The notes: a model not told the origin generated them from the letters alone. Shown: positions 17,701 through 25,210, numbered from the stretch's first letter. The stretch: 38,785 nucleotides of DNA from Bacteroidota bacterium (GCA_029567325.1 JAKQLF010000089.1:1-38785); one strand, 5' to 3'. Numbers and translations are program-made.

Positions 17701-18012
17701 ATTGTTGGTGAAAATACCTTGGGTATTCTTGTAGGTCCAGCAACCAGTCACTCTATGATAGATGGCGGTGCAATTACAGTTCCAGACGCTCGATTATATG
17801 ACAATGCAGGGCATTGGTTTTGGGAAGGAGAGGGTGTGAGTCCTGATATCAAGGTATGGGATGATCCGAATTTGTTGATGCAAGACAGAGATCCTCAAAT
17901 CGAGCGAGTTGTTCAGGAAGTGCTAAAACAAGTTGTTGAAAAACCAGGAATTATGACACCAGCTCCTAAATATGAAGATAGAACGGCCAAGGGTTTAAAA
18001 AGTAGAAATTAG
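14728..18012 (+). CDS. Tricorn-protease-like S41 peptidase
   Basis: A 1094-residue secreted protein with signal peptide MKKLVSIFLLCFIFSTSIAQ. Residues about 25-560 hold beta-propeller repeats of the TolB/PD40 kind (FSPDGKSIAF, WSPDGKNIAWWS, WSPDSRWITF). A tricorn C1-like region (about 690-760) contains AAGHTYAR with H750. A PDZ domain (about 765-860) follows, then the S41 core with DERFNGGGQLAD, nucleophile S975 in WAGSGGDG, and E1033/E1035 in WEGEGVSPD. Tricorn cleaves peptides released by larger proteases; here the protein is exported, unlike the archaeal cytoplasmic form. It lies 188 bp after the S46 gene in the same direction. Confidence 0.93.
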   Translation: MKKLVSIFLLCFIFSTSIAQINAKLMRYMDVSDTHIVFVFGGDIWIVEKSGGITIQLTNSLGEESWPKFSPDGKSIAFTAGYNGSSNIYVMPVMGGIPTRVTYKSLPDRMIDWHPDGNQLLIGSPGENGGRRLLNQFFLVSKNGGLPAKLPIPYGELASFSPDGKKLAYITKITENYPFKRIRSGNNSDILIYDMQSQKVENITQRIAIDGKPAWAGNTIYFLSDENDDMRLNIWAYETGSKTINQITNFKDFDISYLSAGNKDLVFEMGGDLFLMDLATRKYKKIEIKVVSDLMTEIPQLKNVSKRISNMSISPDGKRAILEARGELFNVPAKEGVTLNLTRSSGAFDRDPAWSPDGKNIAWWSDKSGEYEIWLQNTQGEANARQISHRKGGYGYALFWSPNNKKLAFIDEKNDIIVIDASTGLEEKVANSEWNISHGGRGSFVINWSPDSRWITFPLRVKNAQSAIFIYDTDNKKLNQATSGFYSDARPIFSQDGKYIFFQTNRKMNAEYSAMDDDTWIYANATEIVSVNLNNDIPSILPPKNDTLTVVVTEKVEKKDNVAKSDDKIKDTLKVNIDFENFEARIVTLPMKAGNYDKMSVVDNKLIYLRVPNSGSGENSNSLKYFDLKEREEKVIIDKVSDYVVSADGKSILVESNNQYCVIGVNQGQKIEKTVPTDGLVMQWVARQEWEQIFQDTWRRYRDFFYDPNMQKVDWDGLRIQYGALVKDARTRWDIINIQSTLISELAAGHTYARTGETEEFVPLITGFLGIDWKKEGNNYVIGKIVKPAAWDTEVRSSFDRPGMDVKVGDIITAVNGIELDINKDPYASFEGLEGKTVVLSITRKNGAIESKSEKVITCLTLTEERNLRFLEWIEKNRLMVEKLSGGKLGYIYMSNTSADGQKELVRMYYGQLEKEGFIVDERFNGGGQLADRFMELLLRPVVYNLKWRTGKSHTQPIKTNTGPLGMLINGWAGSGGDGLPWAFKVLKAGPIVGENTLGILVGPATSHSMIDGGAITVPDARLYDNAGHWFWEGEGVSPDIKVWDDPNLLMQDRDPQIERVVQEVLKQVVEKPGIMTPAPKYEDRTAKGLKSRN

Positions 18013-18082
18013 AATACTAAGAAAGCATACTGGAGTCGACTATTTTACTTTAATATGTATTTGTAAATATGAAGTAACGGAA

Positions 18083-18469
18083 TTACATTGTAGCAATCTT
18101 TTGTTTTAATTGAAAAACATTACCTTCTGTGTCTTCGCCATCACAGAGGATATAAGGATAATTCTCCCATACCATTATCTCTCTCATTTTCACATTTTTG
18201 GAAATAAGGGTATCTCTTACATTTGCCAGATCTTCATTGATTTCAAATACCATTTTGGTATTGGTTTCCACTTGAAAATCTTGGGCACTTTCACTTAAAT
18301 AAGACTCGCCGATCTGATGTAGTCCAATTTTACAATCCCCTGCTTGCAGTAGGATCCATTGACTTGGGATTTCTTCAATGATTTCGAGTTCCAGAATTCC
18401 GACGTAGAAATCTTTAAGTTTCTCAACATTTCGCACAAAGATGATGATGGTTTCTAAGTTGAATTTCAT
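18083..18469 (-). CDS. VOC-family (glyoxalase/bleomycin-resistance fold) protein
   Basis: A 128-residue protein with one vicinal-oxygen-chelate domain: an opening beta strand ETIIIFVRNVEKLKDFYVGILEL, a middle strand with IGLHQIG, and a closing CDGEDTEGNVFQLKQK. The ATG at 18469 is preferred; the longer frame needs a TTG at 18499 and would overlap the preceding gene by 19 bp, whereas this start leaves an 11-bp gap. Paired with another VOC gene, so the two may form a heterodimer. Substrate unknown. Confidence 0.8.
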   Translation of the reverse strand: MKFNLETIIIFVRNVEKLKDFYVGILELEIIEEIPSQWILLQAGDCKIGLHQIGESYLSESAQDFQVETNTKMVFEINEDLANVRDTLISKNVKMREIMVWENYPYILCDGEDTEGNVFQLKQKIATM

Positions 18470-18480
18470 GTTTATTTTTT

Positions 18481-18873
18481 TTAATTCATTGGAGTACAAA
18501 TCTCAATCAAAAAGCCATCAAGGTCTCTCACATAAGCAACTATTTGCCCCCAAGGTTTTTCTTTAGGTTTTTCTGCAATCGTAGCACCCGCTTTTACAGC
18601 ACTTGAAACAGTTTCTGCTACATTTTCAGTAGTAAAACCTATTTCGATTCCAAATGGCTTTTGGTCCAAGTTACTTTCTAAAAAACCATCGTTTAAATTG
18701 GTTTTTGCAAGCGAAATGGAAGCAAAGGATAGAGTAGTGTCTCCAACGAGCAATTCACCATAGTCATTCTCAGGACTCACAAATTTTCTAGAAAAGCCAA
18801 AGGCTGCCTCGTAAAACTCAACTGATTTTGTTACATCTTCAACGTATAGAATTGTATAGGCAAATTTTACCAT
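18481..18873 (-). CDS. VOC-family protein (glyoxalase-like)
   Basis: A 130-residue single-domain VOC protein: FAYTILYVEDVTKSVEFYEAAFGF at the start, a central FGIEIGFTTENVAETVSSAVKAGA, and AYVRDLDGFLIEICTPMN at the end, where the conserved D-x-x-G-x-x-x-E pattern carries a metal-ligand glutamate. It lies 52 bp after the CrtA-like gene and 11 bp before the second VOC gene, so it may be part of the long minus-strand operon. Actual chemistry unknown. Confidence 0.82.
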   Translation of the reverse strand: MVKFAYTILYVEDVTKSVEFYEAAFGFSRKFVSPENDYGELLVGDTTLSFASISLAKTNLNDGFLESNLDQKPFGIEIGFTTENVAETVSSAVKAGATIAEKPKEKPWGQIVAYVRDLDGFLIEICTPMN

Positions 18874-18925
18874 CTTTTATCTTTTTATTAAATGATCAAT
18901 CTTGAATGTAATGGGTAATGTATTT

Positions 18926-19624
18926 TTAAAAATCAAGTGAAGCAGATAAACCTGACCAATTTCCTATGCTTTTCTCCGGAATAAATCTAGCAAATAATTC
19001 TTCACTGTACCATTGCAATTCCTTTGTTTTTTTAATTGCGCCAATGTGAGCAACATTAGCATAAGCATACTTTTTCATGGCCTCTTCACTTTCCCACAAA
19101 CTGATGGTCGCTTGTTGTATCCACGGCCATTCTCCAACACCAATTGACAATATTCTACCCTCGGCCTGTGCAATCCCTTCACTCGTTTTGGGGACATACT
19201 TCCAAAACTGAAATAACTTGTGCCACTTGATACTCGCTCGGGTCAAAACCATCCTTTTAGTCACATTCGTTTCCTTACCTTGAATATCAAATGGCATACT
19301 ATGATCCCAGGTCCCATGTGCGGCATAAACACTTCCAACCAAGGTGAAAACTTCATCGCAATGGCTTTTATAATCTATAAAAGAAGCATTATGCTTGAGA
19401 AATTCTTCTAAGTATTGGCCATCTTTCCAAACCATCATGAGGGCGTAAACACCAAAATTTGGTTTAATATTAAAACCCACTCCGCTGCCACTTCCCATCA
19501 ACTTGGAAAAAGTGCAACCATTTGTTTTGGCAAAAACACTCGGTAAACTCGCCATCTGTTTAAATGCCCAAAACTTCGATCCTTTTTTCAATCTAAATAA
19601 AGTAAATGAAATTTTTTGGCTCAT
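18926..19624 (-). CDS. CrtA-like (spheroidene monooxygenase family) protein
   Basis: A 232-residue protein resembling spheroidene monooxygenase CrtA, a heme-type carotenoid oxygenase whose Bacteroidota relatives include myxol/saproxanthin 2-ketolases. Family-like blocks are FKQMASLPSVFAK, FGVYALMMVW, RMVLTRASIKWHKLFQFWKYVP, WIQQATISLWESEEAMKKYAY and WYSEELFARFIPE. No other carotenoid gene lies in the window. Instead it is 10 bp downstream of an ABC ATPase, at the end of the SBP-OmpA operon, which is unexpected. Family match is good; carotenoid substrate is not shown. Confidence 0.8.
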   Translation of the reverse strand: MSQKISFTLFRLKKGSKFWAFKQMASLPSVFAKTNGCTFSKLMGSGSGVGFNIKPNFGVYALMMVWKDGQYLEEFLKHNASFIDYKSHCDEVFTLVGSVYAAHGTWDHSMPFDIQGKETNVTKRMVLTRASIKWHKLFQFWKYVPKTSEGIAQAEGRILSIGVGEWPWIQQATISLWESEEAMKKYAYANVAHIGAIKKTKELQWYSEELFARFIPEKSIGNWSGLSASLDF

Positions 19625-19634
19625 TTGTTGGATG

Positions 19635-20450
19635 CTAGAAACTTCCGCCGTGTGTTGATGCTACATTCATCATGGTATCCTCAACGAAATGTACGAGTTC
19701 AGTATATCTTTGATCGCGTTTCATCTCCCGGGATCTTTTAAGTGGAAGATCTATATTGATATGCTCTACAAACTTGGAAGGTGGTGCCTTCATAATGTAG
19801 ATATCGTCAGCAAGGTAAACCGCCTCGCTGATGTCATGGGTGACAAAAATAATCGTTGATTGGAACTGATCCCAAAGTTTTGTCAGTAAGTCTTGCATTT
19901 GCAATCGGGTTTTGATGTCAAGAGCTCCAAACGGTTCGTCCATCAATAAGATTTCCGGATTGGCCAACAAACTTCTGGCAATGGCTACTCGTTGCAACTG
20001 ACCACCCGATAAAGTAGGATAAATGGCGTATTTATGTTGGTGACCTTCCAAACCCACCAATTTGATCATTTCCATGGCCTTTTCTTCTCGTTCCTTTCGG
20101 CCAATACCTTTAAATTCGAGAGAAAGTGCCACATTTTCTAAAACCGTTTTCCATGGTAAAGAACTGTATTGCTGGAATACCATACTGACTCTCGTATCTT
20201 TGTCCAATTCCTTGCCATTCACAAAAACTTGGCCTTCAGTTGGCTTTTGTAAGCCAGAAATATATCGCAATAGGGTAGACTTTCCTGCCCCAGACATGCC
20301 CAAAATGACAACAAATTGTCCCTGATTTGGTTTGTCTTCAATGATGAGGTTGAGGTCTTTGATGATCCAATTCTGGCCACCATCATAACTCTGACCTATA
20401 CCTTTTAATTCAATAATATTCTGAAGATTAGGATTATCTACCTGCTGCAT
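19635..20450 (-). CDS. ABC transporter ATPase, NitT/TauT/SsuB type
   Basis: A 271-residue ATPase of the nitrate/sulfonate/taurine import family. Walker A is GMSGAGKST (residues 51-59), the Q-loop is VFQQYSSLPWKTV, the signature LSGGQLQRVAIARS starts at 147, Walker B is ILLMDEPFGALD (about 167-178), and the switch is VTHDISEAVYLADDI. It is 13 bp downstream of the permease gene and 10 bp upstream of the CrtA-like gene. As the only ATPase in the operon it would act as a homodimer with the adjacent permease. The substrate is unknown. Confidence 0.92.
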   Translation of the reverse strand: MQQVDNPNLQNIIELKGIGQSYDGGQNWIIKDLNLIIEDKPNQGQFVVILGMSGAGKSTLLRYISGLQKPTEGQVFVNGKELDKDTRVSMVFQQYSSLPWKTVLENVALSLEFKGIGRKEREEKAMEMIKLVGLEGHQHKYAIYPTLSGGQLQRVAIARSLLANPEILLMDEPFGALDIKTRLQMQDLLTKLWDQFQSTIIFVTHDISEAVYLADDIYIMKAPPSKFVEHINIDLPLKRSREMKRDQRYTELVHFVEDTMMNVASTHGGSF

Positions 20451-20463
20451 GGATTGTCAGTTT

Positions 20464-21528
20464 TTAGTGCTGGATTTTTAAAACATATTTCTTGTACAAA
20501 CCGTAGCCAGTAAAAGCGATAATGGACAAGATGACAAAATGAATGGTCCAAGATCTGTCTCCAAAGAAATAATCCAAAACCTTGACATTTGAAAATAAGC
20601 CTGTGTATTCATTAATTACCACCAAAACATATAAAGCCAAAAAGATGATGCCCATGACTCTAATACCAAAATCCAAAATGCTGTCCCAGACCGAGATTTT
20701 TTTCAATGAGTCTGATGGATCGTAAGATGGCTTGGTTTGGTATTTAAAAGGGAAAAACTTTCTATCCAAATATGAAAAAATTCGGTCTTGGATCAGGCCT
20801 ATCAGCATGATTAATAAAAGAATGGCAAATGTTTTGTCGACCCTACCTTGCCTTTGCGCAGCGAACGTCAATGGCCCAAGTCCTCCCGTAGCTGCTGTGG
20901 TTTCAGCAACAATGATATAGGTCCACGAAATAGCAGTCAGCACTCTTATATCGTCAAAAAGTCTGGATATTACTGCTGGAAAAAATACAGATTTGATGGT
21001 TTGCCATTTATTGGCACCCAAGGTATAAACTGTTTTCACATACACATCGTCTACTTCATCAATTCTCAAAATGACGGTCGGAAGTAAGTAAATAAATATA
21101 CCAAAGGATAGAAAATTGATTTTCATCTCAGAACCAATGCCATACCAAACTATAAACAATGAGGTAACAGCAGTAAGTGGTAAAAACCTGATGGCATCAA
21201 TCAGCGGTTGAAAACTTCCTCTGAACATTGGTAGTGGTCCAATCAAAAAACCCAGAGGTATGGCCCAAAGAACGGCTTTTATATACCCTCCAAGATTATG
21301 GGCTATGGAAATGGTTGTATTTCTGACCAATTCGTTGTCACGGAATAAATCACCAAAAGCATTCCAAACTCTTGATGGGTGGGGTAGGGCATATCCTGGT
21401 ATCAACGGATTTGCTCCACTTGACAATAAGAGCCAAACTATAAAAAATAAGACAACCCCTGCGATGATCAGCGGAATTTTAAATTTTTTGGGAATTGCAC
21501 CCCTCAACTCTGTTAGCCAAGACATCAT
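20464..21528 (-). CDS. ABC transporter permease with two extra C-terminal helices
   Basis: A 354-residue inner-membrane permease of the binding-protein-dependent family (TauC/SsuC-like). An N-terminal helix (about residues 17-36) is followed by the BPD_transp_1 core (about 70-265), with the ATPase-coupling loop TVYTLGANKWQTIKSVFFPA. Typical members have about 250-270 residues; this one carries an extra ~85-residue tail with two more hydrophobic helices (DFGIRVMGIIFLALYVLVVI and HFVILSIIAFTGYGL). The gene follows a strong terminator, so its expression may be lower than that of the binding-protein gene upstream. Confidence 0.9.
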   Translation of the reverse strand: MMSWLTELRGAIPKKFKIPLIIAGVVLFFIVWLLLSSGANPLIPGYALPHPSRVWNAFGDLFRDNELVRNTTISIAHNLGGYIKAVLWAIPLGFLIGPLPMFRGSFQPLIDAIRFLPLTAVTSLFIVWYGIGSEMKINFLSFGIFIYLLPTVILRIDEVDDVYVKTVYTLGANKWQTIKSVFFPAVISRLFDDIRVLTAISWTYIIVAETTAATGGLGPLTFAAQRQGRVDKTFAILLLIMLIGLIQDRIFSYLDRKFFPFKYQTKPSYDPSDSLKKISVWDSILDFGIRVMGIIFLALYVLVVINEYTGLFSNVKVLDYFFGDRSWTIHFVILSIIAFTGYGLYKKYVLKIQH

Positions 21529-21548
21529 GTCAGGTTATTTTCATTTCC

Positions 21549-21579
21549 AAAAAAAAGAGCCGGCAGTAATCCGACTCTT
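21549..21579 (-). terminator. Intrinsic terminator inside the SBP-OmpA / ABC operon
   Basis: On the minus strand AAGAGTCGG (21579-21571), a 7-nt loop and CCGGCTCTT (21563-21555) form a 9-bp stem with one G-T wobble, followed by a run of T (8 A on the plus strand, 21549-21556, overlapping the stem foot). It lies 22 bp after the SBP-OmpA stop and 20 bp before the permease start. Confidence 0.88.
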
Positions 21580-21601
21580 CGATAACTTTTATGTTTATTC
21601 C

Positions 21602-23200
21602 TTAATCTGCGATCAGTTGGAAGTCTGTTCTTCTGTTTTTTGCCTTACAATCTGGAGTTGCATTGCCTTCGCAACCTTCAACAGGATTGTCAGGACCATT
21701 ACCAACTACAACAAACTTTTTAGGATCCATACCATATTCTTTTTGCAAATAATCTGCCACTGATTTTGCTCTTTTTTGAGATAAAGTCACATTAGACGAT
21801 TTGGAACCCACGTTATCCGTATTTCCTTCAATTCTGATTTTACTGTTACCAAAAGTTTTGGCAACTTCCGCAAACTGAAGGTCAATGATGGTTTTTGCAT
21901 TTTCAGAAAGTACAAACTGCCCTGACTCAAAATTGATACTTACTGGTTTGGTAGATATTGCTTCTGCAGTGGCATCACTTGCATTGGCTGTAAATACTTT
22001 TGGCTTTTCAGAACCATAAGCTGCACCAGTTAAAGCTGTATTTGCTCCAGTTACTGCACCAGTCCAAATAGCAGATCTCCAGCTTGGCGCAATTTTCTCA
22101 GCATCACCAGTCTCAACAAATTTCTTTGACATTTTTTCATAAAGTTCTTGACCCTTTACACCTTTATAAGATGGGTTAAGCCCAAAGAAGTTCATGTTGT
22201 CGCCATGATTGGTCCAGTATACGTTCTGCATCATTCCTTTTGCATCATCTGGTGAAACACCATTTAACTCACCAAGGTATTTGGCCGCTTTGTCATAGTT
22301 ATTTGGTTGTTGTAATTCTACCAATCCTTTCATCCAACCTTCGTAAAACTTCTGGATTTTGTCCTTATTGGCATTGAGGTATGATTCTTTCGCGAAGAAG
22401 ATATCTGCAATGATGTGTGATTGATCCTTTGTGGTCAATAATATTTTAGAACCAGGTACTGCTTGTGTAGATAAAATATCATCTGGTGACCAAACAACAG
22501 CTGCATCTACGTCATTTGATTTAAATAATTCTGCTGCTTTGATGTTGTCTGTTGTTTTTACTACGCTCACATCGCTGTATTTCAAACCAGCGGCTTCAAG
22601 TGAAGAAATCAATAAAGTCTGAGCAGGTGAAGGAACTGCAACTGCAATCCTTTTACCTTTCAAGTCATTGATTTTGTTGATACCCCTTTTTACAATGATA
22701 GCATCACCACCTCTTGACCAGTCTACTTGCATGAAAGCTTTTGGAGCCAAACTGTTGATGTCATCCGCAGATGTGTAAAGTGGGAATGCATCAGCAGTTT
22801 GCACAATGACGTCATATTGATCTGCAGTCCAACCATTCAAAGCATTGATCAAATCGTTTTCCAATTTGAAGTCTACTTTAAAACCATATTCTTTAAAGAA
22901 GCGGCTGTTTGCATTTTCTGCTGCACCTTCATTGAAATAAAGACCTGGGGCATATCCTCCCCAAGATACCAATTGTACTTTGATGGTATTTGGATCTTTG
23001 CTTGCTCCTGTGTTGGTTGAGGTACCATCATTTGAAGTAGCCGACCCATCATTTTGTTCAGTTTGGGCTGCTTGGGCTTTATCTTGGAGTGACTTGCCGA
23101 AACCAGTATTGTTGAGTACATATCGACCTCCAAAAAATATTGCTGCCAAAAGCAGTACGGTGATCAATAATTTTGAAAATCCAGTTAATCTAGTTGCCAT
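21602..23200 (-). CDS. ABC substrate-binding protein fused to an OmpA-type peptidoglycan-binding domain
   Basis: A 532-residue protein. Residues 10-27 form an N-terminal membrane helix without an obvious cleavage site, followed by a Ser/Thr/Asn-rich linker (about 45-70). Residues about 72-370 are a periplasmic binding fold of the NMT1/TauA/SsuA type (IKVQLVSWGGYAPGLYFNEG, INDLKGKRIAVAVPSPAQTLLISSLEAAGL, DVDAAVVWSPDD). Residues about 420-532 are an OmpA/MotB C-terminal domain (IRIEGNTDNVGSKSSNVTLSQKRAKSVADYL, KNRRTDFQL), which binds peptidoglycan. The combination would tether the binding protein both to the membrane and to the cell wall. The permease and ATPase genes follow. Confidence 0.9.
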   Translation of the reverse strand: MATRLTGFSKLLITVLLLAAIFFGGRYVLNNTGFGKSLQDKAQAAQTEQNDGSATSNDGTSTNTGASKDPNTIKVQLVSWGGYAPGLYFNEGAAENANSRFFKEYGFKVDFKLENDLINALNGWTADQYDVIVQTADAFPLYTSADDINSLAPKAFMQVDWSRGGDAIIVKRGINKINDLKGKRIAVAVPSPAQTLLISSLEAAGLKYSDVSVVKTTDNIKAAELFKSNDVDAAVVWSPDDILSTQAVPGSKILLTTKDQSHIIADIFFAKESYLNANKDKIQKFYEGWMKGLVELQQPNNYDKAAKYLGELNGVSPDDAKGMMQNVYWTNHGDNMNFFGLNPSYKGVKGQELYEKMSKKFVETGDAEKIAPSWRSAIWTGAVTGANTALTGAAYGSEKPKVFTANASDATAEAISTKPVSINFESGQFVLSENAKTIIDLQFAEVAKTFGNSKIRIEGNTDNVGSKSSNVTLSQKRAKSVADYLQKEYGMDPKKFVVVGNGPDNPVEGCEGNATPDCKAKNRRTDFQLIAD

Positions 23201-23242
23201 TTTTATAGAATTTAAATATTATGTTATGTGTAAATAGACGAT

Positions 23243-24259
23243 TTAATCAAAAAAAGTATCATACTGATTGCCAGATCTCGTAAGCTTTTCTGGTTCCTGT
23301 ACCGGATGTTCCAAATCCATGATTTCTTCAGTTTCCATGTCTTTGATGAGCTTTTGTTTTGAATCTCCTAGCAGCAGAGAGACTCCTTCTTTTTCCCATT
23401 TCTCCAACATTGCCATTCCTTTTTCTTCAAAAACGCCATTTTGAAGATCAATGCTTTGCATAAAATTTTCTGAAAGACTCATGAATTCTTCCATTTCTCC
23501 TACTTTTTGGCTCACATCTGTCGCTATTGCGTCCATTGCTGCATCAAACATAGCTCTTTTGTCTGCATCTCCTTTGATGATACTCATAGCCGACTGCATG
23601 GCAGAATTTCCAGCGGTGATGGCTTTGTATTCTTGTTCTTTGACGCTCACTTGATCTTCGATATCCTCCACTAGCACGTAGGAACTCTCATACATTTTTG
23701 TCAAAACCCTATACAAGATTTCCATCTTTCTGTATAGTTCATCAAGTTTGATGTTGGATTCTTGAAGCCTTCCTGCTTTTCTACTTTTGAGGATGAGTTG
23801 AGCTTGTTCATTGCTGGTTTTTGCCTTTTGAGCCATGGTCAAATTGGTTTCAATTTCCTTCTCATTGTTGAGAATCATCTCCTTCAATTTGTGCATTTGG
23901 CCTCTTAACTTTGCAATCTGTCTGCTCATGTCGCGGAGGTTTTTACGCAAATCTTCTACATATCCTTTGAGAATAGAAATAGGGTCTATTTTGATGAACA
24001 TACCCGTTATCCACCGCATTGCAGATTTAAACATATAACTCACCAAAGCCCTAGATTTGCCATCCAAAGCTAGAAATATAACAGCACCGAGGGTAACAAT
24101 GAGCCCAACTTGTCCGATGGTTGACGCAAGCAAAGCTAAGACAGCTGCCAAGCTGGTAGTAATGATGTAAGCTCCGCCTGCCAATAGGCCTCCAAGTACT
24201 ATGGCACCAGTTACACCCTCAGGTTTCTTCCAAAATGATTTAGGTTTTATTTCAGACAT
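23243..24259 (-). CDS. Two-helix membrane protein with long PspA-like coiled coil
   Basis: A 338-residue protein I cannot assign to a named family. Residues 15-67 form two hydrophobic helices separated by a short turn (GAIVLGGLLAGGAYIITTSL, then VGLIVTLGAVIFLAL). Residues about 95-290 are predicted long coiled-coil helices (RKNLRDMSRQIAKLRGQMHK, NLTMAQKAKTSNEQAQLILK), with an organisation reminiscent of PspA/IM30, although the membrane hairpin is not a PspA feature. The tail is acidic and probably disordered. It lies 42 bp upstream of the SBP-OmpA gene and 19 bp after the other coiled-coil gene, so a joint membrane assembly is plausible. Confidence 0.7.
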   Translation of the reverse strand: MSEIKPKSFWKKPEGVTGAIVLGGLLAGGAYIITTSLAAVLALLASTIGQVGLIVTLGAVIFLALDGKSRALVSYMFKSAMRWITGMFIKIDPISILKGYVEDLRKNLRDMSRQIAKLRGQMHKLKEMILNNEKEIETNLTMAQKAKTSNEQAQLILKSRKAGRLQESNIKLDELYRKMEILYRVLTKMYESSYVLVEDIEDQVSVKEQEYKAITAGNSAMQSAMSIIKGDADKRAMFDAAMDAIATDVSQKVGEMEEFMSLSENFMQSIDLQNGVFEEKGMAMLEKWEKEGVSLLLGDSKQKLIKDMETEEIMDLEHPVQEPEKLTRSGNQYDTFFD

Positions 24260-24278
24260 ATTGGCTTTCTCATGTTTA

Positions 24279-24959
24279 TTATTTCGCGAAATTCTTTATG
24301 TTGTCAACGTCTTCAACAATCTGACCGACGACGAGGTTGTAAGCACTCATGAAATTATTTGCTGTAGCTTGTATTTTTGATGCAGCTTCTGATATTTCAT
24401 TTTTCATTTGCTCCAATCTAGCCTTATCTTCTTCAATCTGTTTGAGCAAAGACTCTACTTGTTGTTGTTTTTGTACAATAGATTTTTCAAGATTACTAAT
24501 GCCAACAGTTTGATTTTGTTCAACCATGCTCTTTTGACCAACCAAGGCAGCTTTAAACTTCTCTTCTTCTTGTTTTAAAATACCGAGATAGTGACCAGCA
24601 CTAGATAGTATGGTTTCTTTGGAGGCTCCCATGGTTTTAGCCATTGCGAGCGCACTATTGTATCGAGTGGCATCATCCATTGCCATATTGGCCAATGATT
24701 GGAGTGATTGTTTGTATTCCAGATAATCGAAGCCGTCCATGTTGTTTTTCTCCACGGACTTGAGCAAAATGTCTATAAATTTTTGATCAGGAGTGCCTTC
24801 AGCAGCATTGACTTCAATGGTCATTTCCGGCGTTTTGGAAACTGATGGTCCCGACACATTTTCTGTGCTTGGCATACTTTCAACCCCTGAAGATGTGGGG
24901 CTAGAGCTGGCAGCGCTACCATCCTCCACAACAAATAACTTTTTCAATTTATCAAACAT
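24279..24959 (-). CDS. Soluble coiled-coil protein, first gene of the SBP-OmpA operon
   Basis: A 226-residue protein with no family I recognise. The ATG at 24959 (MFDKLKKLFVVEDG) is preferred over an upstream one at 25013, because the longer start falls inside the promoter-like element. After a basic/hydrophobic N-terminus come a Ser/Pro/Thr-rich linker (about 15-50), a helical domain (about 60-150) and a clear coiled coil (about 160-205, EKSIVQKQQQVESLLKQIEE). No signal peptide or membrane helix is seen, so it is likely cytoplasmic, perhaps a partner of the membrane coiled-coil protein encoded 19 bp downstream. Confidence 0.7.
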   Translation of the reverse strand: MFDKLKKLFVVEDGSAASSSPTSSGVESMPSTENVSGPSVSKTPEMTIEVNAAEGTPDQKFIDILLKSVEKNNMDGFDYLEYKQSLQSLANMAMDDATRYNSALAMAKTMGASKETILSSAGHYLGILKQEEEKFKAALVGQKSMVEQNQTVGISNLEKSIVQKQQQVESLLKQIEEDKARLEQMKNEISEAASKIQATANNFMSAYNLVVGQIVEDVDNIKNFAK

Positions 24960-25010
24960 ATTCCCTGATTGGTATTTAATGGGTAAATATCGATAAAAAT
25001 AGGACGAATG

Positions 25011-25018
25011 CAAAAATA
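25011..25018 (-). promoter_or_regulatory. -7 element of the SBP-OmpA operon
   Basis: On the minus strand TATTTTTG matches TAnnTTTG, 51 bp before the ATG at 24959. A T-rich stretch, but not an exact TTG, lies about 19 bp upstream. This supports a transcription start just ahead of the first coiled-coil gene. Confidence 0.45.
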
Positions 25019-25135
25019 AATTGTACAGAACGATGGTAAAAACCGAGGAAGGAAGATTTTTATCACCTCAAAGGCTTTCATGATCATTTTTTGAAACTCC
25101 ATTTTTTCTTTAAATCGGAAGTTTTTGGTAATGAT

Positions 25136-25166
25136 GAAAAAAAAAGGCGTACAAAACTGAACGCCT
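25136..25166 (-). terminator. Intrinsic terminator after the first T9SS cargo gene
   Basis: On the minus strand AGGCGT, a 10-nt loop and ACGCCT form a perfect 6-bp stem followed by nine T residues. It lies 45 bp after the stop codon at 25211 and separates this gene from the downstream operon promoter. Confidence 0.9.
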
Positions 25167-25210
25167 CTTCTATTTTAAGTTGAACTAATATATTCTAGTT
25201 TTTGAATCTT

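Noticed and set aside
18470-18499. 19-bp overlap between the two VOC genes
   Set aside because: It depends on a TTG start; the ATG at 18469 begins right at the conserved domain and leaves no overlap.
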